Shown here in pieces: positions 41,923 to 49,621 of a stretch of 58,342 nucleotides of DNA. This DNA is from Actinomycetales bacterium (GTDB taxonomy: Bacteria; Actinomycetota; Actinomycetes; Nanopelagicales; Nanopelagicaceae): contig JAGWYB010000003.1 of the NCBI GenBank assembly GCA_018969585.1, forward strand, positions 1 to 58,342. The letters are read 5' to 3'. The notes beneath the pieces were generated by a model. The model searched no databases. It was given only the letters and a program-made list of their open reading frames with translations, and was not told the origin of the DNA. Position 1 is the stretch's first letter. The number at the start of each line of letters is the position of its first letter. Both the position numbers and the translations under genes were made by a program.

Positions 41923-42969
41923 GTGAAAGTGAAAGCAGCGCTCTTTAAGGAACCAGGTGATCTCTCGATTATTGAGATTCCTAAGCCAAATCCTGGCTTG
42001 AAAGAAATTCTTATCAGAGTAAAAACATGCGCCACTTGCGGCACCGATGCCAAAATTTTCAAACACGGCCATCCCCGCTTAAAGCCACCTCAAGTTATCG
42101 GACATGAGATTTCGGGTGAAATTGTAGAAATCGGAAGTGAAGTAACTGGATTTAATATTGGCGATCGAGTTCAAGTAATTGCGGCGATTCCCTGCGGTGA
42201 ATGCTGGCTCTGCAAATCAAATCGAATGACTATCTGTGAAAACCAATTAAGTATGGGTTACCAATTTGCTGGTGGATTTGCCGAATACATGATTATTCCC
42301 TGGGAAGTTATTCGAGTAAACGGTGTAAATAGAATTCCTGACAATGTCTCATTCGATGAAGCAGCAGTTACCGAGCCACTGGCGTGCGTACTCAACTCGC
42401 AGAAAATTGTGGGAATTACAACAGGAGACACAGTCTTAGTAATGGGAGCTGGTCCGATCGGATGTCTCCACGTCCGGCTCGCAAGAGCGCTGGGGGCTGA
42501 AAAAGTGTTTCTTGCAGATATTAATGGTGATCGACTCGCACTTTCCTCAGAAAAAGTAAAACCGGACGCTTCCATTGATATGTCAAAAGAAGATCTTGCG
42601 AATCGAATCAAATCGCTAACCGACGGTCGTGGCCCCTCAGTAGTTATTACCGCGGCTCCATCCGGTGCAGCTCAAGAACTTGCAATCTCAATAGTTGCCC
42701 CCGGTGGACGTGTTAGTTTTTTTGGCGGACTTCCAAAAGATAAACCCTTTATAAATTGTGATGCAAACATAGTCCACTACAAAGAAGTAACCCTATTTGG
42801 TGCAAATGGCTCAAGTCCTAGTCAAAATCTTGAGGCGCTACAGATGATTTCTTCGGGCAAAGTTTCTGTATCTGATTTGATAACGCATAAAGTCACTTTA
42901 GATCGAGTCTCAGATGCAATTGACGCCGTAATGAGTGGAACAGCTATCAAAGTTGTAGTGAATCCCTGA
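41923..42969 (+). CDS. Zinc-dependent polyol(-phosphate) dehydrogenase (MDR family)
   Basis: A 348-residue medium-chain dehydrogenase. Catalytic zinc ligands are Cys39 and His61/Glu62 (GHE); the structural zinc lobe has Cys91, Cys94, Cys97 and Cys105 (CGECWLCKSNRMTIC); the NAD loop is GAGPIGCLH. The group includes sorbitol, arabitol-phosphate and galactitol-1-phosphate dehydrogenases. In this operon it probably oxidises the incoming polyol phosphate to a ketose phosphate. A second GTG at 41929 is an alternative start; GGAG at 41913 favours 41923. Confidence 0.85.
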   Translation: MKVKAALFKEPGDLSIIEIPKPNPGLKEILIRVKTCATCGTDAKIFKHGHPRLKPPQVIGHEISGEIVEIGSEVTGFNIGDRVQVIAAIPCGECWLCKSNRMTICENQLSMGYQFAGGFAEYMIIPWEVIRVNGVNRIPDNVSFDEAAVTEPLACVLNSQKIVGITTGDTVLVMGAGPIGCLHVRLARALGAEKVFLADINGDRLALSSEKVKPDASIDMSKEDLANRIKSLTDGRGPSVVITAAPSGAAQELAISIVAPGGRVSFFGGLPKDKPFINCDANIVHYKEVTLFGANGSSPSQNLEALQMISSGKVSVSDLITHKVTLDRVSDAIDAVMSGTAIKVVVNP

Positions 42970-42970
42970 C

Positions 42971-43234
42971 ATGTTTACTCGGAAGATGGAAGTTAAAGCA
43001 GCCGTGGGTCTACACGCAAGACCTGCCGCACAATTTGCCGAGATTGCAAAGAGTGCAGGCTTTCCCGTAAAAGTTGGTCGAAGCGAGTCCGAATTGGTGA
43101 ATGCAGCTAGCCCGTTGCGGTTATTAACCTTAAAGGTCCAACAAGGTGAGTCCATCTTCGTCGTATGCGAAACTTCTGATGAATCAATTGCTACGAAATT
43201 ATTGGACAATCTAGAAGCCTGCATAGAAAATTAA
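42971..43234 (+). CDS. ptsH: Phosphocarrier protein HPr
   Basis: An 87-residue HPr with the phospho-histidine His15 in GLHARPAAQF and a serine (Ser47 in NAASPLRLL) at the regulatory position of HPr kinase targets. It accepts phosphate from EI and passes it to EIIA. It sits one base after the dehydrogenase stop, inside a substrate-specific operon rather than in a separate general ptsHI operon. Confidence 0.93.
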   Translation: MFTRKMEVKAAVGLHARPAAQFAEIAKSAGFPVKVGRSESELVNAASPLRLLTLKVQQGESIFVVCETSDESIATKLLDNLEACIEN

Positions 43235-43236
43235 CT

Positions 43237-44859
43237 ATGGCTGATATAGCGGGCTACGGAGTTGGCGATCAGCCCGTAATTGGAAGAATATTTTTAGTTC
43301 AACGAAATAATTTAGACTCACAAATAATTCTCGCATCCCTACCCAAAAAAGAAGCACTTGCAAAATTAACGGAAGCAATTCAAATCGTCGCCTCTGACTT
43401 TTCTAATTCAATCAACACTTCTCAAGATTCTACTTTACAAGAAATTCTCAGGGCTCAATTAGCCATATTGACCGATCCAGAACTCTCTTCCGTAATTATT
43501 GACTTTATTAATTCTGGCGCATCTTTATCTAGCGCAATTGACTCTGCAATAAATGATTTTACTTCGCTATTAGTTGGAGGAAGCGCTGAATTTGAAGCTC
43601 GAATTGCCGACCTGAAAGAGATCGGCTCAAGACTTATCGACGCCGCAGCTGGTAAATCCAGAAAATTACAATTCCCAACTGAAGGCGAGTGGATTGTGGT
43701 TTCTGATGATCTAAGTCCATTAGAAACCTCTCAATTTACATCTGCCATAAAAGGCGTAGTAACAAGGGACGGTGGCCCTACTTCACATACCGCAATTGTC
43801 TGTCGCCAGTTGAGAATTTCAGCGGTCGTTGGATGCGGAGATATATCCAAACTCCTCTCCAATGAATTAATCACTTTAGACCCCGCGGACAATGCTGTGT
43901 ACTTTGGAGAAAGAACGATTGAAAATTCCGGTCCATGGTGGAAAAAATTACCAATCCAGAAAAAAAGTATTTTTCGCCCACTTGGAAATGTTGGTTCAGT
44001 TAAGGACGCGGATTTAGTGAGATCTTCTCAAGCGCAAGGCGTAGGACTACTAAGAACTGAACTACTGTTCCTTGATCATAAGAATGAGCCTTCCGTTGAA
44101 GAGCAAATAAAAATCTATTCTGAAGTTGTCTCGCACTGTCCGGGTGGAGAAATAATATTCCGAACTCTTGATGCTGGAACGGATAAGCCGATTCCGTTTT
44201 TAGGACTTGGGAAAGAAGAAAATCCGGCTTTAGGTCTGCGGGGTCAACGAATATCTTGGATTCGGCCGAAATTTTATGAAAATCAACTTTTAGCTATTAG
44301 AGAGACTGGCGCTAAGTTCTCGAATCGAAAAATCTCAGTAATGGCCCCGATGATTGCAAATAAGGAAGAGGCTATTTCTTTCGCAAATTCGGCTTCAAGG
44401 CTCGGCTTTGACTCCATTGGAATTATGGTTGAAGTTCCCTCCATAATTGAAGAGATTTCGACTCTTCCCGAAAATATTCATTTTCTATCAATTGGAACAA
44501 ATGATCTTTCGCAATATTTATTTGCCGCAGACCGTCAAAACTCGTCCGTAGCTCATCTGCTTAATCCCTGGCAACCAATACTTCTGAAAACTATCTCAAG
44601 AATTTGCAATCTCTCAAAAACTCGAGGAATTAAAGTTGGTATCTGCGGAGAGGCAGCGTCAGATACTCTGTTATCTGCCGTATTAATTGGTTTGGGTGTT
44701 GAATCTTTAAGTGCAGGAGCAGGCGCTGTTTCAGATCTTGTCGCTATATCTCAGGTGCTCTCACCCTCTCAGGCCGAGGCAGCAGCAAACATTGCTCTCA
44801 ATTCGATTTCCGCGATCGACGCTCAACGTTCCGTTAGAAACCTGCTATCTTCGAAGTAG
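43237..44859 (+). CDS. ptsI: PTS enzyme I (PEP-protein phosphotransferase)
   Basis: A 540-residue EI that autophosphorylates from PEP. The phospho-histidine is His184 in TRDGGPTSHTAIVCR. The PEP-binding barrel has LRTELLFLD, the SIGTNDLSQYLFAADR block and the catalytic Cys of GICGEAASD. It is slightly shorter than typical EI (about 570). It follows HPr by two bases and ends the operon. Confidence 0.95.
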   Translation: MADIAGYGVGDQPVIGRIFLVQRNNLDSQIILASLPKKEALAKLTEAIQIVASDFSNSINTSQDSTLQEILRAQLAILTDPELSSVIIDFINSGASLSSAIDSAINDFTSLLVGGSAEFEARIADLKEIGSRLIDAAAGKSRKLQFPTEGEWIVVSDDLSPLETSQFTSAIKGVVTRDGGPTSHTAIVCRQLRISAVVGCGDISKLLSNELITLDPADNAVYFGERTIENSGPWWKKLPIQKKSIFRPLGNVGSVKDADLVRSSQAQGVGLLRTELLFLDHKNEPSVEEQIKIYSEVVSHCPGGEIIFRTLDAGTDKPIPFLGLGKEENPALGLRGQRISWIRPKFYENQLLAIRETGAKFSNRKISVMAPMIANKEEAISFANSASRLGFDSIGIMVEVPSIIEEISTLPENIHFLSIGTNDLSQYLFAADRQNSSVAHLLNPWQPILLKTISRICNLSKTRGIKVGICGEAASDTLLSAVLIGLGVESLSAGAGAVSDLVAISQVLSPSQAEAAANIALNSISAIDAQRSVRNLLSSK

Positions 44860-44890
44860 CGATAAGCAATGTATCCATAACTATTTGATA

Positions 44891-44896
44891 GATAAT
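44891..44896 (+). promoter_or_regulatory. -10 box of leaderless LysE-family gene
   Basis: GATAAT, 6 bases before the ATG at 44903. The same hexamer and spacing occur at nadA. Confidence 0.5.
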
Positions 44897-44902
44897 TGGT
44901 AA

Positions 44903-45538
44903 ATGCCGATTCCAAGTAGATTCCCGGAATATTTGATTGCATCAGTGCTAATCATTTTGGCACCTGGGCCAAGTGTTCTTTTTGCGATTGCAAGAGCAAT
45001 TGCTTGGGGACGTGCGACAGCCGTTGCTACGGTCGTTGGTAATGCGCTCGGCATGTTTTCGTTATCTATCTTGATCGCATTCGGGCTTGGTCCAATTCTT
45101 GAGAAAAGTGAATTGGCATTTATAACAGTGCAAGTTCTTGGTGGTCTGTACCTGATTTATCTTGGAATCGATGCGCTAAAGCACTCAAGAGTTGCTGCAT
45201 CAGAGATGCTTAGCCAAGGCGATATCAGGCCCTCACATCTTCGTTCAATAAGGGATGGTTTCTGGGTTGGGGCGCTCAACCCAAAAGGTCTTGTATTTTT
45301 TGCGGCGATACTTCCCCAGTTCTTAGACCGAGATAAATCAAATCTCACCGGCCAGCTCCTTCTCATGGGCGCAACTTTTGCGATTCTGGCCATCATCGGC
45401 GATGGAACTTGGGGCCTACTCGCTGGCACCGTGCGGTCATGGATGGCAAGTTCGCCGATGCGCTTAGTAGCGCTGCGCCGACTTGGCGGGGCGGTAATAA
45501 TCTTGCTGGGACTCTTCACCTTAATTTCCGTGGCGTAG
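44903..45538 (+). CDS. LysE/RhtB family exporter
   Basis: A 211-residue membrane exporter with six hydrophobic segments. The family start LIASVLIILAPGPSVLFAIARAIAWGR and the GALNPKGLVFFAAILPQF block are clear. LysE/RhtB proteins export amino acids or their derivatives; the substrate is not evident. It follows the PTS operon but has its own -10 box. Confidence 0.88.
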   Translation: MPIPSRFPEYLIASVLIILAPGPSVLFAIARAIAWGRATAVATVVGNALGMFSLSILIAFGLGPILEKSELAFITVQVLGGLYLIYLGIDALKHSRVAASEMLSQGDIRPSHLRSIRDGFWVGALNPKGLVFFAAILPQFLDRDKSNLTGQLLLMGATFAILAIIGDGTWGLLAGTVRSWMASSPMRLVALRRLGGAVIILLGLFTLISVA

Positions 45539-45575
45539 CCCAAGTTTGTCAGTCCGCAACGGCACAATCTCGCCC

Positions 45576-46250
45576 ATGAGTAAAGCGCGCGAATTTATAA
45601 GCCCAAGTGATCTGACCTTCTCCTGGGATAACTGCCACCGATGTCTCTGGCTTTATTACAACCATGGATTGAAAGCTCCCTCATTCTTCCCTCTAGTTGG
45701 CGAGCTCTCCGCCCTTCAAGAAGGCCATTTCGCTAGCGCGACATCGAAAGATCTCCACCCCGATATTCCGGAAGGCAAGGTTGTAGGCAAAGGTGGATGG
45801 GTTAAATCAATTCCAATTCCAGTAAACGGCAATTCATCACCATTTGCAATACGAGGTAAGTACGACTTATTAATGGAATTCTCGGACGGCACATATGGCG
45901 TTATTGATTGTAAATTCCAAGGAAAAGATAATGATAAAAGTGAGTTCTATTCACCACAGTTAGAGGCCTACGCATTCTCTCTTGAGAACCCAGCCTCCGA
46001 TGCCCCGAAAAAAGTCTCCGTTCTTGGTCTCTTAGTCTGGTCCCCTAAAAAACCAGTTGGAAATCCGAGCGATGGATTTAATCTAGAGCTAAATAGCTCA
46101 TGGTTCCCCATCAAGCGAAACCCTGACGCGCTAAATAATAGATTGACCGAATTTATAACAATGGTCTCTGGCCCAACTCCTGTTAGAGATAGCTCCTGTG
46201 AAAACTGTAAATTTATCTCAGAACGGCGAGAAATTTTTGGCGCAGAGTAG
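45576..46250 (+). CDS. PD-(D/E)XK nuclease-like protein with four cysteines
   Basis: A 224-residue protein resembling Cas4/RecB-type nucleases. The core reads RGKYDLL (metal-binding Asp) and GVIDCKFQGK (Asp-x-Lys), then a Gln-containing helix FYSPQLEAYAFSL, matching the PD-(D/E)XK order with the following Q-x3-Y motif. A CxxC at the N-terminus (Cys20, Cys23) and another at the C-terminus (Cys208, Cys211) could hold a 4Fe-4S cluster or zinc, as in Cas4 and AddB. No CRISPR or recombination gene is adjacent. The ATG at 45576 is preferred to an upstream TTG at 45546. Confidence 0.65.
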   Translation: MSKAREFISPSDLTFSWDNCHRCLWLYYNHGLKAPSFFPLVGELSALQEGHFASATSKDLHPDIPEGKVVGKGGWVKSIPIPVNGNSSPFAIRGKYDLLMEFSDGTYGVIDCKFQGKDNDKSEFYSPQLEAYAFSLENPASDAPKKVSVLGLLVWSPKKPVGNPSDGFNLELNSSWFPIKRNPDALNNRLTEFITMVSGPTPVRDSSCENCKFISERREIFGAE

Positions 46251-47012
46251 TTAGCGCTTCTTTCTACTTCGTTTCGCCTCAGGTTTCTTTTTTCGTTCAG
46301 CATCTAAAGCCTCTTTGGCTTGCGAAGCATAAATATCTACATACTCTTGCCCCGACATCTCCTGTAACTTCTTCATTATCTGGTCGGTTGCTTTCCTCAA
46401 TTTTTCGGGATCACTTCCATTCTCGACCCCTTGAAAATACATCGGCTCACCAAACTTCATCTCAACCCGAAGTATTTTAGGAATAACTTTTCCAGTGGGT
46501 TGAATTTCAGCAGTATTAAACATAGCTACCGGAATAACCGGAGCTCCTGATTCAAAAGCAAGGCGAGCAACGCCGGTACGACCACGATATAAACGTCCGT
46601 CGGGCGATCGCGTACCCTCCGGATAGATTCCAAGACACTCGCCATTGGCAAGAACGGACAAACCAGTTAGTAGGGCCGCCTCGGATTTGGATCCACCGGC
46701 TCTATCGACAGGAACTTGTCCTAGCGCAATGAACGTTAACTTCTTGAGAAGCCCCTTCGGTCCAGGCGATGTGAAGTATTCACTCTTGGCCAGAAAAGTA
46801 ACTTTCCTTGGAACAACTAACGGCATGAAAATTGAATCGCTAAATGAAAGATGGTTCGAGGCAATAATTACTGGACCCTGCGACGGTACATTTCTTAACC
46901 CGCTCACCTTTGGCCTGAAGAGCAGAGTTAAAACCGGCATAAGAAAAGATTTCAGTAATCCATATGCAACCTTGTCGCCTTGAACGACGGAAGGTCGCTT
47001 CCGAAGCGCCAT
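46251..47012 (-). CDS. plsC: 1-acyl-sn-glycerol-3-phosphate acyltransferase
   Basis: A 253-residue acyltransferase making phosphatidic acid. It carries the HX4D motif (NHLSFSD), the second motif GKLLY-like region, and IYPEGTRSPDG. A basic tail (about 230-253) follows. It matches the position of M. tuberculosis Rv2182c in the block ending at fadD15-pimB-NlpC. A TAAATT box 6 bases before the ATG indicates a leaderless mRNA. The stop abuts the nuclease stop. Confidence 0.92.
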   Translation of the reverse strand: MALRKRPSVVQGDKVAYGLLKSFLMPVLTLLFRPKVSGLRNVPSQGPVIIASNHLSFSDSIFMPLVVPRKVTFLAKSEYFTSPGPKGLLKKLTFIALGQVPVDRAGGSKSEAALLTGLSVLANGECLGIYPEGTRSPDGRLYRGRTGVARLAFESGAPVIPVAMFNTAEIQPTGKVIPKILRVEMKFGEPMYFQGVENGSDPEKLRKATDQIMKKLQEMSGQEYVDIYASQAKEALDAERKKKPEAKRSRKKR

Positions 47013-47018
47013 GGGGTT

Positions 47019-47024
47019 AATTTA
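47019..47024 (-). promoter_or_regulatory. -10 box of leaderless plsC mRNA
   Basis: TAAATT on the minus strand, 6 bases before the ATG at 47012. Confidence 0.6.
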
Positions 47025-47070
47025 CGACCCCCGTGCCTTGACCTGACAAACCTGTGACAAAATCGAGCGT

Positions 47071-48159
47071 GTGAGCATTCCAAATGCTGAGCCATTTCAC
47101 CTCGCCGGCAATCAAATTGCCATTCTGATGATCCATGGTTTTTCTGGTTCGCCAGTATCAATTCGACCTTGGGCGGAAGGATTACATGCAGAGGGCTATT
47201 CAGTTTACGTACCTCGGCTTCCCGGACATGGGACTAACTGGAGTGAGATGAATGAAACAACTTGGCAAGATTGGTATCGAGAGGTTGAGCAAGCATTTGA
47301 AAACATTAGATTAAAACACCAACGTATTTTCGTAGCGGGATTTTCTATGGGTGGAGCTCTGGCGCTCTATCTCGCATCGCTTAAAGGTAGAGCTATAGAA
47401 GGTTTAATGTTGGTTAATCCATCAATTGGTGATGATCGAATGGTTATGACATTAGTTCCGCTAATTAAATATTTCATTCCCTCGGTAGCGGGTCGTGGGA
47501 CTGATGTGGCAGCTCCGAATCCTCCCCGACACAGTTATGGTCGAACCCCTCTGAAAGCGTTACATTCTCTTCAGAAATTATGGCGTAAAGTCCGAAATCA
47601 ACTACCCGCCATTGATATTCCTTTGATGATTGGATATTCAATTCAAGATCATGTAGTTGATCCAAAATCATCGGAAACGGTCATCGATAATGTTTCATCA
47701 GTTGATATTCGAGAAGTTATCTTTGAGAATTCATATCACAATGTCGCGCTAGATTTCGACTTACCCCTACTTATCTCCGAATCGCACTTATTTATACGCG
47801 ATGTATTGAGCGGAGAAGTCTCATCTAAAAGTCTGGTAGATGATGAATTTGATTCAATAATCGCAGGTTTATCGCTTGATGAATCCGCACCTACCGACTA
47901 TTTAGATGAATTAGAAGTTTCCGGAGTAGAGGTATACCCGGGCGACAATAAACCACTCCCCACATTAACAACGGTTCAAAGAGCAGCGCTTGTTGGAGTC
48001 ATCGGTGGCCCGGCTTACATTTTGATAACTGCATTTACCCCGATAGACCTCCTGGGGATTGGCTTTTGGCCAGGTGCGATTGCTCTAATTGCCGGCGTGA
48101 TTACATTTTTCTGGCAGATGAAACCAGAAGCGGACGATGAGGATGGCATAGCTTTGTGA
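47071..48159 (+). CDS. Alpha/beta hydrolase with C-terminal membrane anchor
   Basis: A 362-residue serine hydrolase, paralogue of the gene at 687-1460. Catalytic residues are Ser92 (GFSMGG), Asp193 (SIQDHV) and His223 (NSYHNV), with HGFSGSP as the oxyanion loop. After the catalytic domain (about 10-245) comes an acidic linker and two hydrophobic segments (about 303-345), ending in an acidic tail; this extension is absent from the paralogue. It would place the enzyme on the membrane inner face. GTG start. It is divergent from plsC, so lipid turnover is plausible. Confidence 0.83.
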   Translation: MSIPNAEPFHLAGNQIAILMIHGFSGSPVSIRPWAEGLHAEGYSVYVPRLPGHGTNWSEMNETTWQDWYREVEQAFENIRLKHQRIFVAGFSMGGALALYLASLKGRAIEGLMLVNPSIGDDRMVMTLVPLIKYFIPSVAGRGTDVAAPNPPRHSYGRTPLKALHSLQKLWRKVRNQLPAIDIPLMIGYSIQDHVVDPKSSETVIDNVSSVDIREVIFENSYHNVALDFDLPLLISESHLFIRDVLSGEVSSKSLVDDEFDSIIAGLSLDESAPTDYLDELEVSGVEVYPGDNKPLPTLTTVQRAALVGVIGGPAYILITAFTPIDLLGIGFWPGAIALIAGVITFFWQMKPEADDEDGIAL

Positions 48160-49133
48160 ATAATTCGTTTAGGTGGGGTGTTATTGGTACTGGCGGTATC
48201 GCTCGAGCCTTCGCAAAAGATCTTGAATTAACCGAAAGACATCGTGTTGCCCACTTTGGCTCAAGAACGCTTTCAAAAGCCGAAGTTCTCGCTAAAGAGT
48301 TTGGTGCAATTCCGATAGCGGGATATGAAAATTTAGTTAATTCCGAGGTTGATGCAATTTATGTTGCAACACCACATGCCATCCATTCGCAAAATGCGAT
48401 TCTTGCGATTGAAGCTGGTAAGCCAGTTCTTGTAGAAAAGCCTTTCGCTGGTAACGCGCAACAAGCTCGCGCGATGATTGATGCAGCAAAATTTCATCAA
48501 GTACCTCTAATGGAAGCTATGTGGAGCAGATTCTTGCCGCATTTCATACGAGTGCGTGAAATTGTTGATAGCGGCGCCATCGGTGAAATCATCTCAATTC
48601 AAGCCGATCACGGCCAACAACTACCTAAAGATCCCTATTACCGATTACACGCACCTGAGTTAGCTGGAGGTGCGCTTCTGGACCTCGGAATCTATCCGAT
48701 TTCGCTGGCCTCAATGTTGCTCGGTCGCCCTGAACGCATCCTCGCAAAAGGTGTGATAAATGAGTCTGGAGTCGATTCTCAAACTTCAACAATTTTCACC
48801 TATAAAAACGGGGCACATGCAATTTTAACGACGACTTTACTTATTAGAACTCCGTGCCTTGCGAAAATAATAGGAACTTTAGGAAGAATTGAGATTGATA
48901 GTAATTTCTATACTCCGACTTCCATTCGAACTGTCATTGGTGGTGAAACAATCGAATATCCCAATCAGTATGTGGGCCATGGACTTCGCGAGCAAGCTGT
49001 AGCGTTTGAAGAGCTAATTAGCTCTGGGAAAATCGAAAGTCAGGTTATGAGCCACGCTGAAAGCCTGACAATTATGGAAACGCTAGATGAAATACGCGAA
49101 CAAATTGGATTGAAATATCCCTTTGAAAGTTGA
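48156..49133 (+). CDS. Gfo/Idh/MocA family oxidoreductase
   Basis: A 325-residue NAD(P)-dependent oxidoreductase. The N-terminal GTGGIARAFAKDL loop binds NAD(P), VEKPFAGN carries the catalytic Lys, and GGALLDLGIYPIS is typical of the dihydrodiol-dehydrogenase-like subgroup. The GTG start overlaps the hydrolase stop (GTGA). It differs from the other Gfo/Idh protein here (23273-24289) in these blocks. Substrate unknown. Confidence 0.86.
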   Translation: MNNSFRWGVIGTGGIARAFAKDLELTERHRVAHFGSRTLSKAEVLAKEFGAIPIAGYENLVNSEVDAIYVATPHAIHSQNAILAIEAGKPVLVEKPFAGNAQQARAMIDAAKFHQVPLMEAMWSRFLPHFIRVREIVDSGAIGEIISIQADHGQQLPKDPYYRLHAPELAGGALLDLGIYPISLASMLLGRPERILAKGVINESGVDSQTSTIFTYKNGAHAILTTTLLIRTPCLAKIIGTLGRIEIDSNFYTPTSIRTVIGGETIEYPNQYVGHGLREQAVAFEELISSGKIESQVMSHAESLTIMETLDEIREQIGLKYPFES

Positions 49134-49135
49134 GA

Positions 49136-49570
49136 TTATCCTTCTAATTTAGACTTTAATTGAGCTAGAGCCACTTCGATAGTTGCCATCTCCGCTTTTC
49201 TGCGCATCATGTCTGGAACTGGCATTGAGACTTGGACGTTTAAACTGTAAGTAACATCGCAACTATCACCGTTATCTTTAATTGAATAACTTCCGGTCAT
49301 CTCAGTCATGAGGTCGGCTTCTTCGAGGGTGAATGAGATTGAATTTGGAAATGCGGAGTAGTCGTAATTTAATTTTGCGCGATCCTTTAGTACGCCCGCT
49401 TCAATCTTCACCGTAGCTGAAGTGGGACGACTTGAACCGTCACGTTCATGAACCTCTACGCTCTTGATGGCAGACGACCATTTAGGAAAACTCTCAAGGT
49501 CTGCCAAGGTTGCCGCCACATCGCTGGCCGAAGCCTCGATCGTTACGGTCTTTGAAGAAATTTCTGCCAT
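49136..49570 (-). CDS. SRPBCC family protein (Rv2185c-like)
   Basis: A 144-residue START-like protein with the SRPBCC pattern: strand TVTIEASASDVAATLADLESFPKWSSAIKSVEV, a central sheet and a C-terminal helix. In M. tuberculosis the homologue (Rv2185c, TB16.3) lies beside fadD15 in the same orientation. The ligand is unknown. Divergent from the ligase gene; both have -10 boxes 6 bases from their ATGs. Confidence 0.85.
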   Translation of the reverse strand: MAEISSKTVTIEASASDVAATLADLESFPKWSSAIKSVEVHERDGSSRPTSATVKIEAGVLKDRAKLNYDYSAFPNSISFTLEEADLMTEMTGSYSIKDNGDSCDVTYSLNVQVSMPVPDMMRRKAEMATIEVALAQLKSKLEG

Positions 49571-49576
49571 AGGGTG

Positions 49577-49582
49577 AGGTTA
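49577..49582 (-). promoter_or_regulatory. -10 box of leaderless SRPBCC gene
   Basis: TAACCT on the minus strand, 6 bases before the ATG at 49570. Confidence 0.6.
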
Positions 49583-49609
49583 CCTCTTCCGATAGGTGCC
49601 CACTACCAG

Positions 49610-49615
49610 TAGTTT
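49610..49615 (+). promoter_or_regulatory. -10 box of leaderless FadD15-like operon
   Basis: TAGTTT, 6 bases before the ATG at 49622. Confidence 0.6.
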
Positions 49616-49621
49616 TCCGCC

